Positions 54,035 through 63,720 are shown, numbered from the stretch's first letter. The stretch: DNA of 64,000 bases from Pseudobutyrivibrio ruminis HUN009 (GCF_000703005.1 NZ_JNLH01000001.1:1543001-1607000); one strand, 5' to 3'. Numbers and translations: made by a program. Notes: generated from the letters alone by a model not told the origin.

Positions 54035-54676
54035 TTAGATGTCGGCAGCGATATCGATGTTTTCATCTGTAATACCAACCCAAGCGCCATCCTTTGCTTC
54101 AGAGCTTTCAGCGTGAGCAAGAAGCCATTTGTTTGTGGCTGTCAAAAGAGTATCCTCCTTATTGTCAGCAGTAAACTCTGGCTTGCCAACATTTGTGCCC
54201 TTTGGAAGGCCAACTAAAACCTGGAATCCCGAATCCTTGTGAGCCTGACATGGAGCATAGTGAAGAGCAGTAGCATAAACTTCAATCATTACGCCCTTTG
54301 GACAGAAGAAAGCCTTTACCTTGCTAGAATCAAGCTTGTAATCAACGATTTCCTCTCTCTTTGCAAGAAGAAGGATGAAATCTGTAGCTCCCATGTTGAT
54401 TTCACTTGAACGGTGATACTCAAGGCAGTTGAGCTTTGTGTTGTGACCGTTGCACCAACCAAACTGCATTGGAGAGCCACCAAATAGGGAATTAGTAATC
54501 TTGTCTGCAGCAGCTAAGCTCTGGAGGGCTGGTTCCTCGGCAACGTATTCTGTGCCCTCTGGAATAGGAGTGTTGTCTCTTAAAGCCTCCATGATTGCTT
54601 TCTTTTCTGCATCATATCCCTCGATGATTCGACCATAGCCTATAAACTCTGGATCTGTTACTTTTAAAATTTCCAT
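54035..54676 (-). CDS. DUF4867 family protein
   Basis: 213 residues, cytoplasmic. The sequence matches DUF4867 as found in sugar-utilising Firmicutes: VTDPEFIGYGRIIEGYD near 6, GGSPMQFGWCNGHNTKLNCLEYHRSSEINMGATDFILLL near 66-104, and ALHYAPCQAHKDSGFQVLVGLPKGTN near 135. The His/Glu pattern suggests a cupin-like metal site. No enzymatic role is established. Monocistronic with AGGAGG before its start. Confidence 0.8.
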   Translation of the reverse strand: MEILKVTDPEFIGYGRIIEGYDAEKKAIMEALRDNTPIPEGTEYVAEEPALQSLAAADKITNSLFGGSPMQFGWCNGHNTKLNCLEYHRSSEINMGATDFILLLAKREEIVDYKLDSSKVKAFFCPKGVMIEVYATALHYAPCQAHKDSGFQVLVGLPKGTNVGKPEFTADNKEDTLLTATNKWLLAHAESSEAKDGAWVGITDENIDIAADI

Positions 54677-54887
54677 GATTATCCTCCTAGTACATTATTT
54701 ACCTTAAATCCTAATAAGATACTATAACGAGCAGAACAATTTGTCGTAGCAATTATTTAACTATTAGTGGCTAAAAATTGATTTGTTTTTATACTAAAAT
54801 TATTGGATTAAAAGCCCATCCATGGTAAACTTATAGCCATTAAAAGATACATTTCAATCATTTGATTTTATTTAGAAGAAGGAAAAT

Positions 54888-56372
54888 ATGAGAAAATTAG
54901 GATTCAGTAACGAAAAGTACACAGAGATGCAATCAAAAAGAATTAGAGAGCGCATCGATCAATTTGGTGGAAAGCTTTATCTTGAGTTTGGTGGAAAGCT
55001 TTTTGACGATTACCATGCGTCAAGAGTTTTGCCAGGATTTAAGCCGGATGCCAAAATCACTATGCTCAAGGAGCTTGCAGACAAAACAGAAATCGTAATC
55101 GCTATCAAGGCTGGCGATATCGAGAAAAACAAGGTTCGTGGAGATATCGGTATCACATACGATATGGATCTTCTCAGACTTATCGATGCCTTTACAAGCT
55201 ATGGCCTTTATGTAGGTTCTGTTGTTCTTACTCAGTTTGCAGAGCAGCCATCAGCAGTAGCATACGAGAAAAAGCTTAAAGCCCTTGGTCTTAAGGTATT
55301 CAGACACTATATCATTCCAGGTTACCCATCAAACATTCCATTCATTGTATCTGATGAGGGATTTGGAAAGAATGACTATATTGAAACAACTCGTCCACTT
55401 GTAGTTGTCACAGCACCTGGCCCAGGAAGTGGAAAGATGGCTACATGCCTTTCTCAACTTTACCATGAGTCAAAGCGTGGCGTAAAAGCAGGATATGCTA
55501 AGTTCGAAACATTCCCAATCTGGAACTTACCACTTAACCATCCTGTAAACCTTGCTTACGAGGCTGCTACAGCAGATTTGAATGATGTCAACATGATTGA
55601 CCCATTCCATCTTGACGCATACGGAGAGACTGTTGTTAACTACAACCGTGATGTTGAAGTATTCCCAGTTCTTAAGGCAATGTTTGAAAAGATTTCTGGG
55701 GAATCTCCATACAAGTCACCTACAGACATGGGTGTAAACATGGCAGGAAACGCAATTGTGGATGATGATGTTTGCAGAAACGCATCAAACCAGGAAATCA
55801 TCCGTCGTTACTATGAAGCTATAGTTGCAAAGCGCAAGGGCGATGGAAGTGATTCAGCTATTCAGAAGCTTGAGCTTTTAATGGAAAAGGCAGGCATTTC
55901 AGTAGCCGACAGACCAGTTGTATCTGCAGCAAACATCAAGGCAGAGCAGACTGGAGTACCATGCGCAGCTATGGAGCTTCCAGATGGTCAGATTATCACA
56001 GGTAAGACTTCTCAGATGCTTGGTGCTTCATCAGCTATGATGCTTAACGCATTAAAGCATTTGGCAGGCATCCCTGATGAGATTAAGCTTATCTCACCTG
56101 AGATTCTTACACCTATTATGAATCTTAAGACAAAGCATTTAGGTGACCACAATCCACACCTTCATTTGAATGAGCTTCTTATTGCCCTTTCAATGGAATC
56201 AATCAGCAACGAAAATGCAAAGAAGGCATATGATTGCATTCCAATGATGGAAGGTGCAGAGGTACATTCATCAGTTATTCTTTCTTCTGTAGACGTAGGT
56301 GTATTTAAGCAGCTTGGGGTTCACCTTACATGTGAGCCACGTTACGAAGGCAACAAGCTTTATCACAGCTAA
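54888..56372 (+). CDS. DUF1846 domain-containing protein
   Basis: 494 residues, the standard length for DUF1846. It begins RKLGFSNEKYTEMQSKRIRERI and contains VTAPGPGSGKMATCLSQLYH near 179, a P-loop-like nucleotide site, and TDMGVNMAGNAIVDDDVCR near 285. Structures of the family show a three-domain fold related to P-loop enzymes, but its role is unknown. AAGGAA precedes the ATG. The codon use indicates high expression. Confidence 0.92.
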   Translation: MRKLGFSNEKYTEMQSKRIRERIDQFGGKLYLEFGGKLFDDYHASRVLPGFKPDAKITMLKELADKTEIVIAIKAGDIEKNKVRGDIGITYDMDLLRLIDAFTSYGLYVGSVVLTQFAEQPSAVAYEKKLKALGLKVFRHYIIPGYPSNIPFIVSDEGFGKNDYIETTRPLVVVTAPGPGSGKMATCLSQLYHESKRGVKAGYAKFETFPIWNLPLNHPVNLAYEAATADLNDVNMIDPFHLDAYGETVVNYNRDVEVFPVLKAMFEKISGESPYKSPTDMGVNMAGNAIVDDDVCRNASNQEIIRRYYEAIVAKRKGDGSDSAIQKLELLMEKAGISVADRPVVSAANIKAEQTGVPCAAMELPDGQIITGKTSQMLGASSAMMLNALKHLAGIPDEIKLISPEILTPIMNLKTKHLGDHNPHLHLNELLIALSMESISNENAKKAYDCIPMMEGAEVHSSVILSSVDVGVFKQLGVHLTCEPRYEGNKLYHS

Positions 56373-56388
56373 TTTAATAGAAAAAAAT

Positions 56389-56417
56389 AGAAGCTCTTTT
56401 ATTGCAAAAGAGCTTCT
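56389..56417. terminator. bidirectional terminator
   Basis: AGAAGCTCTTTT and AAAAGAGCTTCT around ATTGC. An A-run on the left gives a T-run for the minus-strand HAD gene, whose last codons form part of the stem. Confidence 0.8.
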
Positions 56418-57004
56418 AATTCTTTAAGGGCAATTTCGTGATTCTTGTCCTTTGCCCATACGGCATTCAAACCGCATTCTCTGGCAGCGATTACGTTTGG
56501 TTTGCTGTCATCAATAAATACGCATTCCTCAGGAACTAAATTATATTTTTCGATTATACGATTATAGATGGCATGGTCTGGTTTGATTAGCTTTTCTTCG
56601 TATGAAAATACACCTCCATCAAGCATTGGAAGAAAATCAAGTTGCTTTAGTGCGCCTTCCCTCATGTGAGAAGACCAGTTTGAAAGGTAAAGCAGCTGAT
56701 AGCCACGACTTTTTAAGTCGCGAATCCAATCCTTTGCAAAGTCGTACTGCCAAAGTGCATCACCAGCAGTCTCCCAGAAATGAATGATTTCATCCTTTAT
56801 ATCAGGGGCATCCTTTATAAAAGAGGCTACCAATTCTTCATTTGTAAGAACGCCTCTATCAACCTCGGCCCATTTATCACCAAAGACATTAGCCTTGATT
56901 CGCTCAACTAGCTCAGCATCGTTATTAAATTCCTTCATCATATATGCAGTCCAATCATAGCCGATAAGGACTCCACCAATATCAAAAATAATAGTTTTTA
57001 TCAT
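56399..57004 (-). CDS. HAD-superfamily hydrolase
   Basis: 201 residues from the ATG at 57004 with AAGGGGA upstream. Motif I FDIGGVLIGYDW near 6, where Asp-x-Gly replaces the usual DxD, motif II LLYLSNWSS near 107, Lys in YEEKLIKPDHAIYNRIIEKY near 145, and motif III ECVFIDDSKPNVIAARECG near 165. The DIGGVL form and length match the YihX/FIGB27-like sugar phosphatase group, where the second Asp may be absent. Substrate unknown; probably a small phosphate ester. Confidence 0.88.
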   Translation of the reverse strand: MIKTIIFDIGGVLIGYDWTAYMMKEFNNDAELVERIKANVFGDKWAEVDRGVLTNEELVASFIKDAPDIKDEIIHFWETAGDALWQYDFAKDWIRDLKSRGYQLLYLSNWSSHMREGALKQLDFLPMLDGGVFSYEEKLIKPDHAIYNRIIEKYNLVPEECVFIDDSKPNVIAARECGLNAVWAKDKNHEIALKELEALLQ

Positions 57005-57089
57005 GATAATTCCCCTTTCATACGCGGAAGTCAAAAATTAAAACATCAGCTAATAGTTTAGCAAAACTACTGTGGCTCTTTCAATCCTA

Positions 57090-57119
57090 TTGATACTATT
57101 TAAGACCTTATATTATAAT
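57090..57119 (+). promoter_or_regulatory. promoter of the RsmH-like gene
   Basis: TTGATA (57090-57095), 18 bp, TATAAT (57114-57119), about 47 bp before the ATG at 57166. Confidence 0.6.
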
Positions 57120-57165
57120 TTAGAAGATGAATTAATTTGAAATATAGATAGAAACATGGAGCAAT

Positions 57166-58209
57166 ATGGAAGAAAAAAAGCATAAACGACGAGTTCATTA
57201 CTCAGGAAAATATCCAAAGAAGTTTGAGGAAAAATATAAGGAGCATAATCCTGAAAAATATGCAGATACAATTGAGCATGTAATAAGCAAAGGCTCAACA
57301 CCTGCTGGCATGCATATTTCTATTATGGTGCAGGAAATTCTGGATTTCTTGCAGATACAGCCAGGACAGCAGGGGCTGGATTGTACCCTTGGATATGGTG
57401 GCCACACCAGAAAAATGCTGGAGCAGCTTCAGGGCCAGGGTATTATGTACGGTTTGGATGTGGATCCAATCGAATCTGCAAAAACTGTGGAGCGTTTGCG
57501 CAAAGCCGGATTTGGAGAGGACAATTTTCAGTTTAGACTTATCAATTTTGCAAACATAGATAAGGTAGCCGAGGAAGCAGGCCAGTTTGATTTTGTTCTT
57601 GCAGATTTAGGAGTATCTTCAATGCAGATTGATAATCCAGAGCGTGGTTTTTCTTATAAGATAGATGGTCCGTTGGATTTAAGACTGGACCCTGCTCATG
57701 GTGAAAGTGCGGCAGAACGTCTTCACAACATCACTGAAGAAGAGTTTGTTGGAATGATGATAGAGAATTCTGACGAGCCATATGCTGAGGAAATCGCACA
57801 CAAGGTGTTTACACTTATGGCAAAAGGAAATCCTATGGACACCACCACAACGCTCCGCGAGGCAATTGCAGAGGCACTTTGGAAGGTCCCAAAGGATGAA
57901 AAGGACCAGGCTATTAAAAAGAGCTGTGCCAGAGTATTCCAGGCACTTCGTATAGACGTTAATAGCGAGTTTGAAGTGTTATACGCATTCCTTGAAAAAC
58001 TACCAGGGATTTTAAAGCCAGGGGGCAGAGTTGCCATCCTTACCTTCCATTCAGGAGAGGATAGACTTGTAAAGAAATCATTTAAGGAATTGAAGAAAGC
58101 GGGAGTGTATGCTGATGTTTCTTCAGATGTGATACGTCCATCGGCGGAGGAATGCAGAATCAATCCTAGAAGTAAATCTACCAAGATGAGATGGGCAATA
58201 AAACAGTAA
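57166..58209 (+). CDS. RsmH-like 16S rRNA cytosine methyltransferase (paralogue outside dcw)
   Basis: 347 residues. The RsmH core is clear: DCTLGYGGHTRKMLEQL near 69, GLDVDPIES near 91, FVLADLGVSSMQIDNPERGFSY near 140, DGPLDLRLDP near 165, RVFQALRIDVNSE near 255, and AILTFHSGEDRLVK near 290. RsmH methylates N4 of C1402 in 16S rRNA. Compared with the usual protein it has an N-terminal extension of about 45 basic and charged residues, and it is not next to ftsL, pbp or mraZ. Some Firmicutes carry such a second copy; whether it acts on rRNA is not known. Confidence 0.88.
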   Translation: MEEKKHKRRVHYSGKYPKKFEEKYKEHNPEKYADTIEHVISKGSTPAGMHISIMVQEILDFLQIQPGQQGLDCTLGYGGHTRKMLEQLQGQGIMYGLDVDPIESAKTVERLRKAGFGEDNFQFRLINFANIDKVAEEAGQFDFVLADLGVSSMQIDNPERGFSYKIDGPLDLRLDPAHGESAAERLHNITEEEFVGMMIENSDEPYAEEIAHKVFTLMAKGNPMDTTTTLREAIAEALWKVPKDEKDQAIKKSCARVFQALRIDVNSEFEVLYAFLEKLPGILKPGGRVAILTFHSGEDRLVKKSFKELKKAGVYADVSSDVIRPSAEECRINPRSKSTKMRWAIKQ

Positions 58210-58225
58210 GAAAGTGAGGAGAATA

Positions 58226-59182
58226 ATGGTTTTAGGAATAGCAGGAAACGGTGTTATTGTTGGGGAAGTGCTTTCGTTTATTGACGAGATTGAGTTTGAA
58301 AAGATTTATATTTGTGGCAGAGAGAAAAGCAAAGATAAGCTGGATGCCATGGCAGCAAAATATCATTTAGATACCGTATTTACGGACTATGATGAAATGC
58401 TTAAGTCTGACGTTGACGTTGTATACGTAGGTGTACTTAATGATTTGCACTATGAATACTCAAAGAGAGCTATTTTGGCAAAGAAGCATGTTATTTGCGA
58501 AAAGCCTGTTACAAAGACCCTTGCTGAGTTTCAGGAGCTTGTAGATTTAGCGAAGGCTAATAAGGTTATGTATTTTGAGGCTATGAGTATTTACCATATG
58601 CCAGCTTACAAGCAGCTGCAGCAGGATGTTAAGTTAGCTGGAGATTTAAAGCTTTGTGTATTCAACTACAGCCAGATGTCTAGCAGATATGGCAAGTTCC
58701 ACAGTGGAGAAATGGTGCCAGCGGTGTTTGACCCTGCCCATGATGGAGGTGCCCTTAGGGATTTAAATGTCTACAACATATCTGCAATGGTTGGTCTTTT
58801 TGGAGAGCCAAAATCAGTTCGATATGATGCTAATATGGAAAAGGGCGTTGATACAAGCGGCGTACTTACTGCAGACTATGGCAATTTCAAGGTTCTTTGT
58901 ATTGGAGCCAAGGATTGTATGGCGCCTGGTCCATCAACAATCCAGGGTGTAGATGCAACAATCTGTATTTACCCTCACGTAAATGGCATGACAGAATACG
59001 ATGTTCTTTTCAATGATGCTGATACAGAAACAAAAGAGGTTTCTCTTTCGGATGGAAGTCATAGACTTTACTTTGAATTTGCAGAATTCAAGCGCATCAT
59101 TCAGGAGAAGGATTTTGAAGCCAATGAAAAATTGCTAAAATGCAGTGCGCAGGTAATGAGCATTATCGAAAAAACGAATTAA
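58226..59182 (+). CDS. Gfo/Idh/MocA-family oxidoreductase
   Basis: 318 residues from the ATG at 58226 with GAGGAG upstream (a GTG at 58214 is the alternative). Rossmann start VLGIAGNGVIVGEVLSF, then YVGVLNDLHYEYSKRAILAKKHVICEKPVTKTLAEF near 70-105 with the EKP motif and catalytic-type Lys, and the C-terminal beta domain with DPAHDGGALRDLNVYNI near 172. Members oxidise or reduce sugar-like substrates with NAD(P). It is 16 bp after the RsmH-like gene. The substrate is unknown. Confidence 0.9.
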   Translation: MVLGIAGNGVIVGEVLSFIDEIEFEKIYICGREKSKDKLDAMAAKYHLDTVFTDYDEMLKSDVDVVYVGVLNDLHYEYSKRAILAKKHVICEKPVTKTLAEFQELVDLAKANKVMYFEAMSIYHMPAYKQLQQDVKLAGDLKLCVFNYSQMSSRYGKFHSGEMVPAVFDPAHDGGALRDLNVYNISAMVGLFGEPKSVRYDANMEKGVDTSGVLTADYGNFKVLCIGAKDCMAPGPSTIQGVDATICIYPHVNGMTEYDVLFNDADTETKEVSLSDGSHRLYFEFAEFKRIIQEKDFEANEKLLKCSAQVMSIIEKTN

Positions 59183-59204
59183 TAATTCACAGTTTTATAC
59201 AATT

Positions 59205-59246
59205 AATATGCTAAAATAAACGGTGTGTTTGTTTTAGCATATTTTA
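59205..59246 (+). terminator. Rho-independent terminator
   Basis: AATATGCTAAAATAAAC pairs with GTTTGTTTTAGCATATT over 17 positions including one U-G pair, then TTTATC. It separates the oxidoreductase gene from the cyclase gene. Confidence 0.8.
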
Positions 59247-59276
59247 TCTTTAAAGATTTATTACGAAAGGCTTTTT

Positions 59277-60416
59277 ATGGTTGAGGCTGAGAGCTGGGTT
59301 ATACTTAATTTTTTTACATCATTTTTATTAATATTGCTGCTGATATTTCAAAATCAGATTTCCAGGTTGCAGAAAGGACGTAAGTACTCGGCAATCCTTG
59401 TGTGTACGCTGGTTCTGTTACTATCTGAAACTATTGGTCGTATAGGTGAAATGTATCCGAATAAGTATTTATTCTTGGGATATATTGGATACTTTCTAAT
59501 CTTCCTATTGGATCCACTTGATATATTGTATGCCATGTATTATCTGGATTGCTGGATGGATGATGAAGATTTAAAGCATAGACGTCCAATCAGATACTGC
59601 TTCGAACTGTTTGCAGTTTTGAATATAGTATTCGTTTCAATATCAGCGTTGTTCGGGCTGAAATGGTTTTTCTATTTTGAAAATGGTATTTACTATCGCG
59701 GTCAATTCTTCTTTATAAGAGCTGGATTTATGCTGTTGTTCATTTTCATGTTGCTTGTTTATGCGCTGGTATTCAATAAACACATCTTGAGTGAGTACAA
59801 GGCGGCAGTGTTGTTTTTGCCTGCATTATCATTAATTGGTGCATTGCTACAAATATTCATCGCCAATATTGATTGCACTTATGCAGGTATCTCATTGGGC
59901 TGCTTGATTTTATTTTTCTATTATCAAAGTCGAGATGTAAACATCGACTACCTCACTGGTGTATTAAACAGAAGAGGACTTGATATCAAGATGCAGGACA
60001 TGGTTAAAAGTTCCATTTCTAGTGGAAAAGACTTTACTGCAGTCATGATGGATGTTGATAATTTCAAAGATATTAATGATAGTATGGGTCATGAGGAAGG
60101 GGATAAGGCAATCAAAATCATTGCTGATATTCTTGTGGATATTTTTGGAAGGTCTGCAGCCATAGGACGTTTTGGAGGAGATGAGTTTTGTGTAATCACT
60201 GACGAAATGGACATGAACCAGATAAACGAAAAGATTGATGAGGTTAGAAGCCAGGTAGAAAAGCAGAGCGCTCGTAATAATTGGCCACATGGTGTGGGCA
60301 TAAGCTGTGGCTTCCAAAGCTATAATCATGACAGCAGTCTTACTGCAAAACAGTTTCAAGAACTTATAGACAAGCTGATGTATGTGGAAAAACAGGCCCA
60401 TCACCAGTTGTCTTGA
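59277..60416 (+). CDS. membrane diguanylate cyclase
   Basis: 379 residues. Six to seven membrane helices fill the first 220 residues. The GGDEF domain begins VNIDYLTGVLNRRGLDIKM near 222, contains VMMDVDNFKDINDSMGHEEGD near 259, and has an intact FGGDEF with GGDEF at 300-304. It makes c-di-GMP from two GTP. No autoinhibitory RxxD is evident five residues before GGDEF (SAAIGRFGG). The N-terminal region may sense an unknown membrane signal. GAAAGG precedes the ATG. Confidence 0.93.
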   Translation: MVEAESWVILNFFTSFLLILLLIFQNQISRLQKGRKYSAILVCTLVLLLSETIGRIGEMYPNKYLFLGYIGYFLIFLLDPLDILYAMYYLDCWMDDEDLKHRRPIRYCFELFAVLNIVFVSISALFGLKWFFYFENGIYYRGQFFFIRAGFMLLFIFMLLVYALVFNKHILSEYKAAVLFLPALSLIGALLQIFIANIDCTYAGISLGCLILFFYYQSRDVNIDYLTGVLNRRGLDIKMQDMVKSSISSGKDFTAVMMDVDNFKDINDSMGHEEGDKAIKIIADILVDIFGRSAAIGRFGGDEFCVITDEMDMNQINEKIDEVRSQVEKQSARNNWPHGVGISCGFQSYNHDSSLTAKQFQELIDKLMYVEKQAHHQLS

Positions 60417-60494
60417 GGATAAAGTTATATTGTGTTATCGTATATACAATAGAGTTATTAACGCGGGATTTTACAGTTATGGAGGGGTATTAGG

Positions 60495-60839
60495 ATGATT
60501 ATTAGTGAACGTATCTTTAAGTTGATGGATGAAAAAGGTGTTTCGCAGCTTCAGTTAGCAGAAAAGACAGGGATTGCTCAAAGCACTATCAGTGATTGGA
60601 AGAGAAAGAAAACAAACCCATCATCAGACAAGATTATGGCCATCTGCGATGTACTAGATGTTTCACCTTTTGAGTTACTTCAGGACACAATTCCTTCTAA
60701 AGGGGCAGGAGAGGTTGATTTCCTTATTGCCAGTGAAGGAACTGCAGAATACGCTGTTCTCAAAAAGATGGAAAAACTTAATAAGAAAACAAAAGAAGAA
60801 CTTACAAATTATGTTAAGGGATTAAGGAATAAGAAATAA
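60495..60839 (+). CDS. XRE-family transcriptional regulator
   Basis: 114 residues. Helix-turn-helix at about 8-62 (MDEKGVSQLQLAEKTGIAQS, then TISDWKRKKTNPSSDKIMAI), followed by a charged helical C terminus. No membrane or metabolite domain. The stop codon is 1 bp before the start of the cation diffusion facilitator gene, so the two are co-transcribed and the regulator may control metal efflux (inference). GGAGG precedes the ATG. Confidence 0.9.
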   Translation: MIISERIFKLMDEKGVSQLQLAEKTGIAQSTISDWKRKKTNPSSDKIMAICDVLDVSPFELLQDTIPSKGAGEVDFLIASEGTAEYAVLKKMEKLNKKTKEELTNYVKGLRNKK

Positions 60840-60840
60840 A

Positions 60841-61947
60841 ATGGACAGAAATAAAAAGATCATTCAAACCAGTTTGATTGGTATTGTTGCCAATTGCTTT
60901 TTGGCGGGATTTAAGGCGTTTGTTGGTCTTATTACAGGATCAATTGCAATTGTCCTTGATGCAGTAAATAACTTAAGTGATGCCTTATCATCGGTAATTA
61001 CCATTGTCGGTACTAGAATTGCCAATAAGGCACCAGATAAAAAGCATCCACTGGGACACGGTAGAGTTGAATATATCACTGCTGCCATCATTGCAATTAT
61101 CATTTCATATGCCGGCATAACATCACTTATCGAATCAATTAAGAAAATAATTGAGCCACAGTATCCAGAATACAACACAGCAAGCCTTATTATTGTGGCT
61201 GTTGCTGTAGTTGTAAAGATTGTACTTGGAACATACGTTAAAAAAGTTGGGGAGAGTGTTAATTCAGGTTCACTTATCGCATCTGGTGAGGATGCAAAGC
61301 TGGATTCGGTTATCTCTGCAACAACACTTGTAGCTGCAATCATTTTTATTGTATTTGGTATAAGTCTTGAGGCTTGGCTTGGTGCCCTCATCTCAATCAT
61401 CATTATCAAATCAGGCTACGATATGATTTCAGAAACAATCTCACAGATTCTTGGAGAACGCGTAGAAATGCAGCTTTCTCATGATGTAAAGAGAGCTGTT
61501 GTTAGCTTTGATGAAGTTCTAGGGGCATATGATCTTAGCTTACACAATTATGGACCAAACCGTTACGTTGGTTCGATACATATTGAGGTTGATGAGGATA
61601 TGGAAATGGCTCATCTTGATCAGCTTCAAAGACAAATCTTTCATAAGGTATATCAGGAGACAGGTGTTGGCCTTGAAGGAATCGGCATCTACTGCAAAAA
61701 CAAAAAGGATTCACCAGCTGACATACTTAGAAAAGAGCTTTCAAAGTTTGTAAAGACATTCGATTATGTTAAGCAGATTCATGGATTCTATTTTGATGAA
61801 GCAAATCAGAGTGTCAACTTCGATGTGGTTATCAGCTTCGATGACCCAAATAGAAAAAAGACTTTTGAAAGTATTAATAATGCACTTAAGGAAAAATATC
61901 CACAATATACATTTAATCTTAACTTGGACATCGACTTAAGTGATTAA
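60841..61947 (+). CDS. cation diffusion facilitator family transporter
   Basis: 368 residues. Six membrane helices and the family motif LDAVNNLSDALSSVITIVGTRIANKAPDKKHPLGHGRVEYI near 39-80, with metal-site residues Asp40, Asn44 and Asp48, then a second site with GEDAKLDSVIS near 149. The cytoplasmic domain about 205-290 is CDF-like, and another about 70 residues at the end (FDYVKQIHGFYFDEANQSVNFDVVISF) form an extra alpha/beta domain. It exports Zn, Fe or Mn from the cytoplasm. Directly downstream of an XRE regulator and 19 bp before the phosphohexomutase gene. Confidence 0.92.
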   Translation: MDRNKKIIQTSLIGIVANCFLAGFKAFVGLITGSIAIVLDAVNNLSDALSSVITIVGTRIANKAPDKKHPLGHGRVEYITAAIIAIIISYAGITSLIESIKKIIEPQYPEYNTASLIIVAVAVVVKIVLGTYVKKVGESVNSGSLIASGEDAKLDSVISATTLVAAIIFIVFGISLEAWLGALISIIIIKSGYDMISETISQILGERVEMQLSHDVKRAVVSFDEVLGAYDLSLHNYGPNRYVGSIHIEVDEDMEMAHLDQLQRQIFHKVYQETGVGLEGIGIYCKNKKDSPADILRKELSKFVKTFDYVKQIHGFYFDEANQSVNFDVVISFDDPNRKKTFESINNALKEKYPQYTFNLNLDIDLSD

Positions 61948-61966
61948 TTTAGTTTTAGGAGGAATT

Positions 61967-63661
61967 ATGGATTATAAAGCACGTTACAATGAATGGCTTG
62001 AAAAGCTTTCAGATACAGATCCATTAAAATCAGAGCTCCAGGGAATCGCTGGAGATGAAAAGGAAATCGAGGATAGATTCTATCAGGATCTTTCTTTTGG
62101 TACAGCCGGACTTCGTGGTAAGGTTGGCGCAGGTACTAATAGAATGAACTTCTTTACTGTTGGTAAGGCTACACAGGGTGTTGCAGATTTTATTGTTTCA
62201 AAGGGGAAGGATGCCTGCGAAAAGGGTGTTGTTATCGCACACGACCCACGTCATTTTTCTAAGGAGTTTTCTCAGCTTGCAGCTGGTATTTTTGCAGCAA
62301 ATGGAATCAAGGTTTATGTATTCCCAGATCTTAGACCTACACCAGAGCTTGCATTTATGATTAGACGCCTTGGTACAGTTTCAGGTATCAACATTACAGC
62401 CAGCCACAACCCTAGAGAATACAATGGTTACAAGGCATATTGGGATGATGGATGCCAGGTTTCATCTGAAATTGCAGATGGCATGACAGAGTGCATCAAT
62501 GCTGTAGATATTTGGACAGGTATCAAAAAATCAGACTTTGAGCAGGGTGTTAAGGATGGTAAAATTATCGTTTTAGGCGCTGAATATGACAGAGAGTACC
62601 TTGATAAGATTGAATCTTTAGCTATTCACGAAGGCGATGAGCTTGATCTTTCTATTCCTCTTGTTTACACACCACTTAACGGATGCGGTTCAATCCCATT
62701 TAGACAGATGCTCAACGACAGAGGTTTCTCAAACTGGACAATCGTTCCAGAGCAGGAGAATCCAGATCCTAACTTTACAACAGTTGGATATCCAAACCCA
62801 GAGGATCCAAAGGCATTTAAGCTTTCTGAGGAGTATGGACGCAAGTTTGGAGCAGAGCTTCTTATGGCCACTGATCCAGATTCAGACAGATTTGCAATTG
62901 AGATTCGTGACAGTGAGGGCAACTACGTACCTCTTAACGGTAACCAGACAGGATACCTTCTTGTAAATTACGTTCTTGAAGGACACAAGGATGCCGGCAC
63001 ACTTCCAGCAAAGGGAGCAATGGTTAAGTCAATCGTTACATCTACACTTTCTACAATCATGGCAAAGGCTTATGGTGTGGAAATGTTTGAAACACTTACA
63101 GGTTTCAAGAACATTTGTGGAAAGATTCCATATCTTCACGAGAACGGATACAAATATCTCTTTGGATATGAGGAGTCTGTAGGATACGCTATCTGCGAAG
63201 ATATCCGCGACAAAGACGGTATCTCAGCTGGTATGATGGTTGCTGAGGCAGCTGCATACTATCGCAAGCAGGGCAAGACTCTTTGGGATGTTCTTCAGGA
63301 AATCTACGCTAAGTGTGGTTATTTCGCAGAGGATGAACCAAACATCATCCTTGAGGGAATTCCTGGTGCACAGCGCATCCAGCGTATGATGAAGTGGTTC
63401 CGCGAGAACCTTCCTACAGAGGTAGCTGGTGCAAAGGTTGAGAAGGTTATTGATTACATCAATGGATACGAGGACATTCCACCACAGAATGCAATTCGTC
63501 TCTTCCTTGATAATGGTTCATGGTTTGCAATCCGCCCATCAGGTACAGAACCAAAGATTAAGTTCTACTTCTATTCAAATCAGGATAGCAGGGAGAACGC
63601 ACTTAAGGTTAACGGACAGATTAAGGACGAAATCTTCGCTCTTATTAATTCGGTAGAGTAA
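61967..63661 (+). CDS. phosphoglucomutase/phosphomannomutase (alpha-D-phosphohexomutase)
   Basis: 564 residues from the ATG at 61967, which follows TAGGAGGAATT; the longer frame is unlikely. Catalytic phosphoserine in ITASHNPREYNGYK near 146, metal loop ATDPDSDRFA near 302, sugar loop GYEESVGYA near 403, and phosphate loop IRPSGTEPKIKFYFYS near 523. It interconverts glucose- or mannose-1- and 6-phosphates. The length and GTAGLRGKVGAGTNRMN near 46 match the Firmicute PgcA-type phosphoglucomutase. High-expression codon use. Confidence 0.94.
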   Translation: MDYKARYNEWLEKLSDTDPLKSELQGIAGDEKEIEDRFYQDLSFGTAGLRGKVGAGTNRMNFFTVGKATQGVADFIVSKGKDACEKGVVIAHDPRHFSKEFSQLAAGIFAANGIKVYVFPDLRPTPELAFMIRRLGTVSGINITASHNPREYNGYKAYWDDGCQVSSEIADGMTECINAVDIWTGIKKSDFEQGVKDGKIIVLGAEYDREYLDKIESLAIHEGDELDLSIPLVYTPLNGCGSIPFRQMLNDRGFSNWTIVPEQENPDPNFTTVGYPNPEDPKAFKLSEEYGRKFGAELLMATDPDSDRFAIEIRDSEGNYVPLNGNQTGYLLVNYVLEGHKDAGTLPAKGAMVKSIVTSTLSTIMAKAYGVEMFETLTGFKNICGKIPYLHENGYKYLFGYEESVGYAICEDIRDKDGISAGMMVAEAAAYYRKQGKTLWDVLQEIYAKCGYFAEDEPNIILEGIPGAQRIQRMMKWFRENLPTEVAGAKVEKVIDYINGYEDIPPQNAIRLFLDNGSWFAIRPSGTEPKIKFYFYSNQDSRENALKVNGQIKDEIFALINSVE

Positions 63662-63686
63662 TTGCAAGGTTAATATGGATTTATTG

Positions 63687-63720
63687 AAGGAACTTAGCGT
63701 ATGGCTAAGTTCCTTTTTTG
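63687..63720 (+). terminator. Rho-independent terminator
   Basis: AAGGAACTTAG and CTAAGTTCCTT around CGTATGG, followed by TTTT, after the phosphohexomutase gene. Confidence 0.92.
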
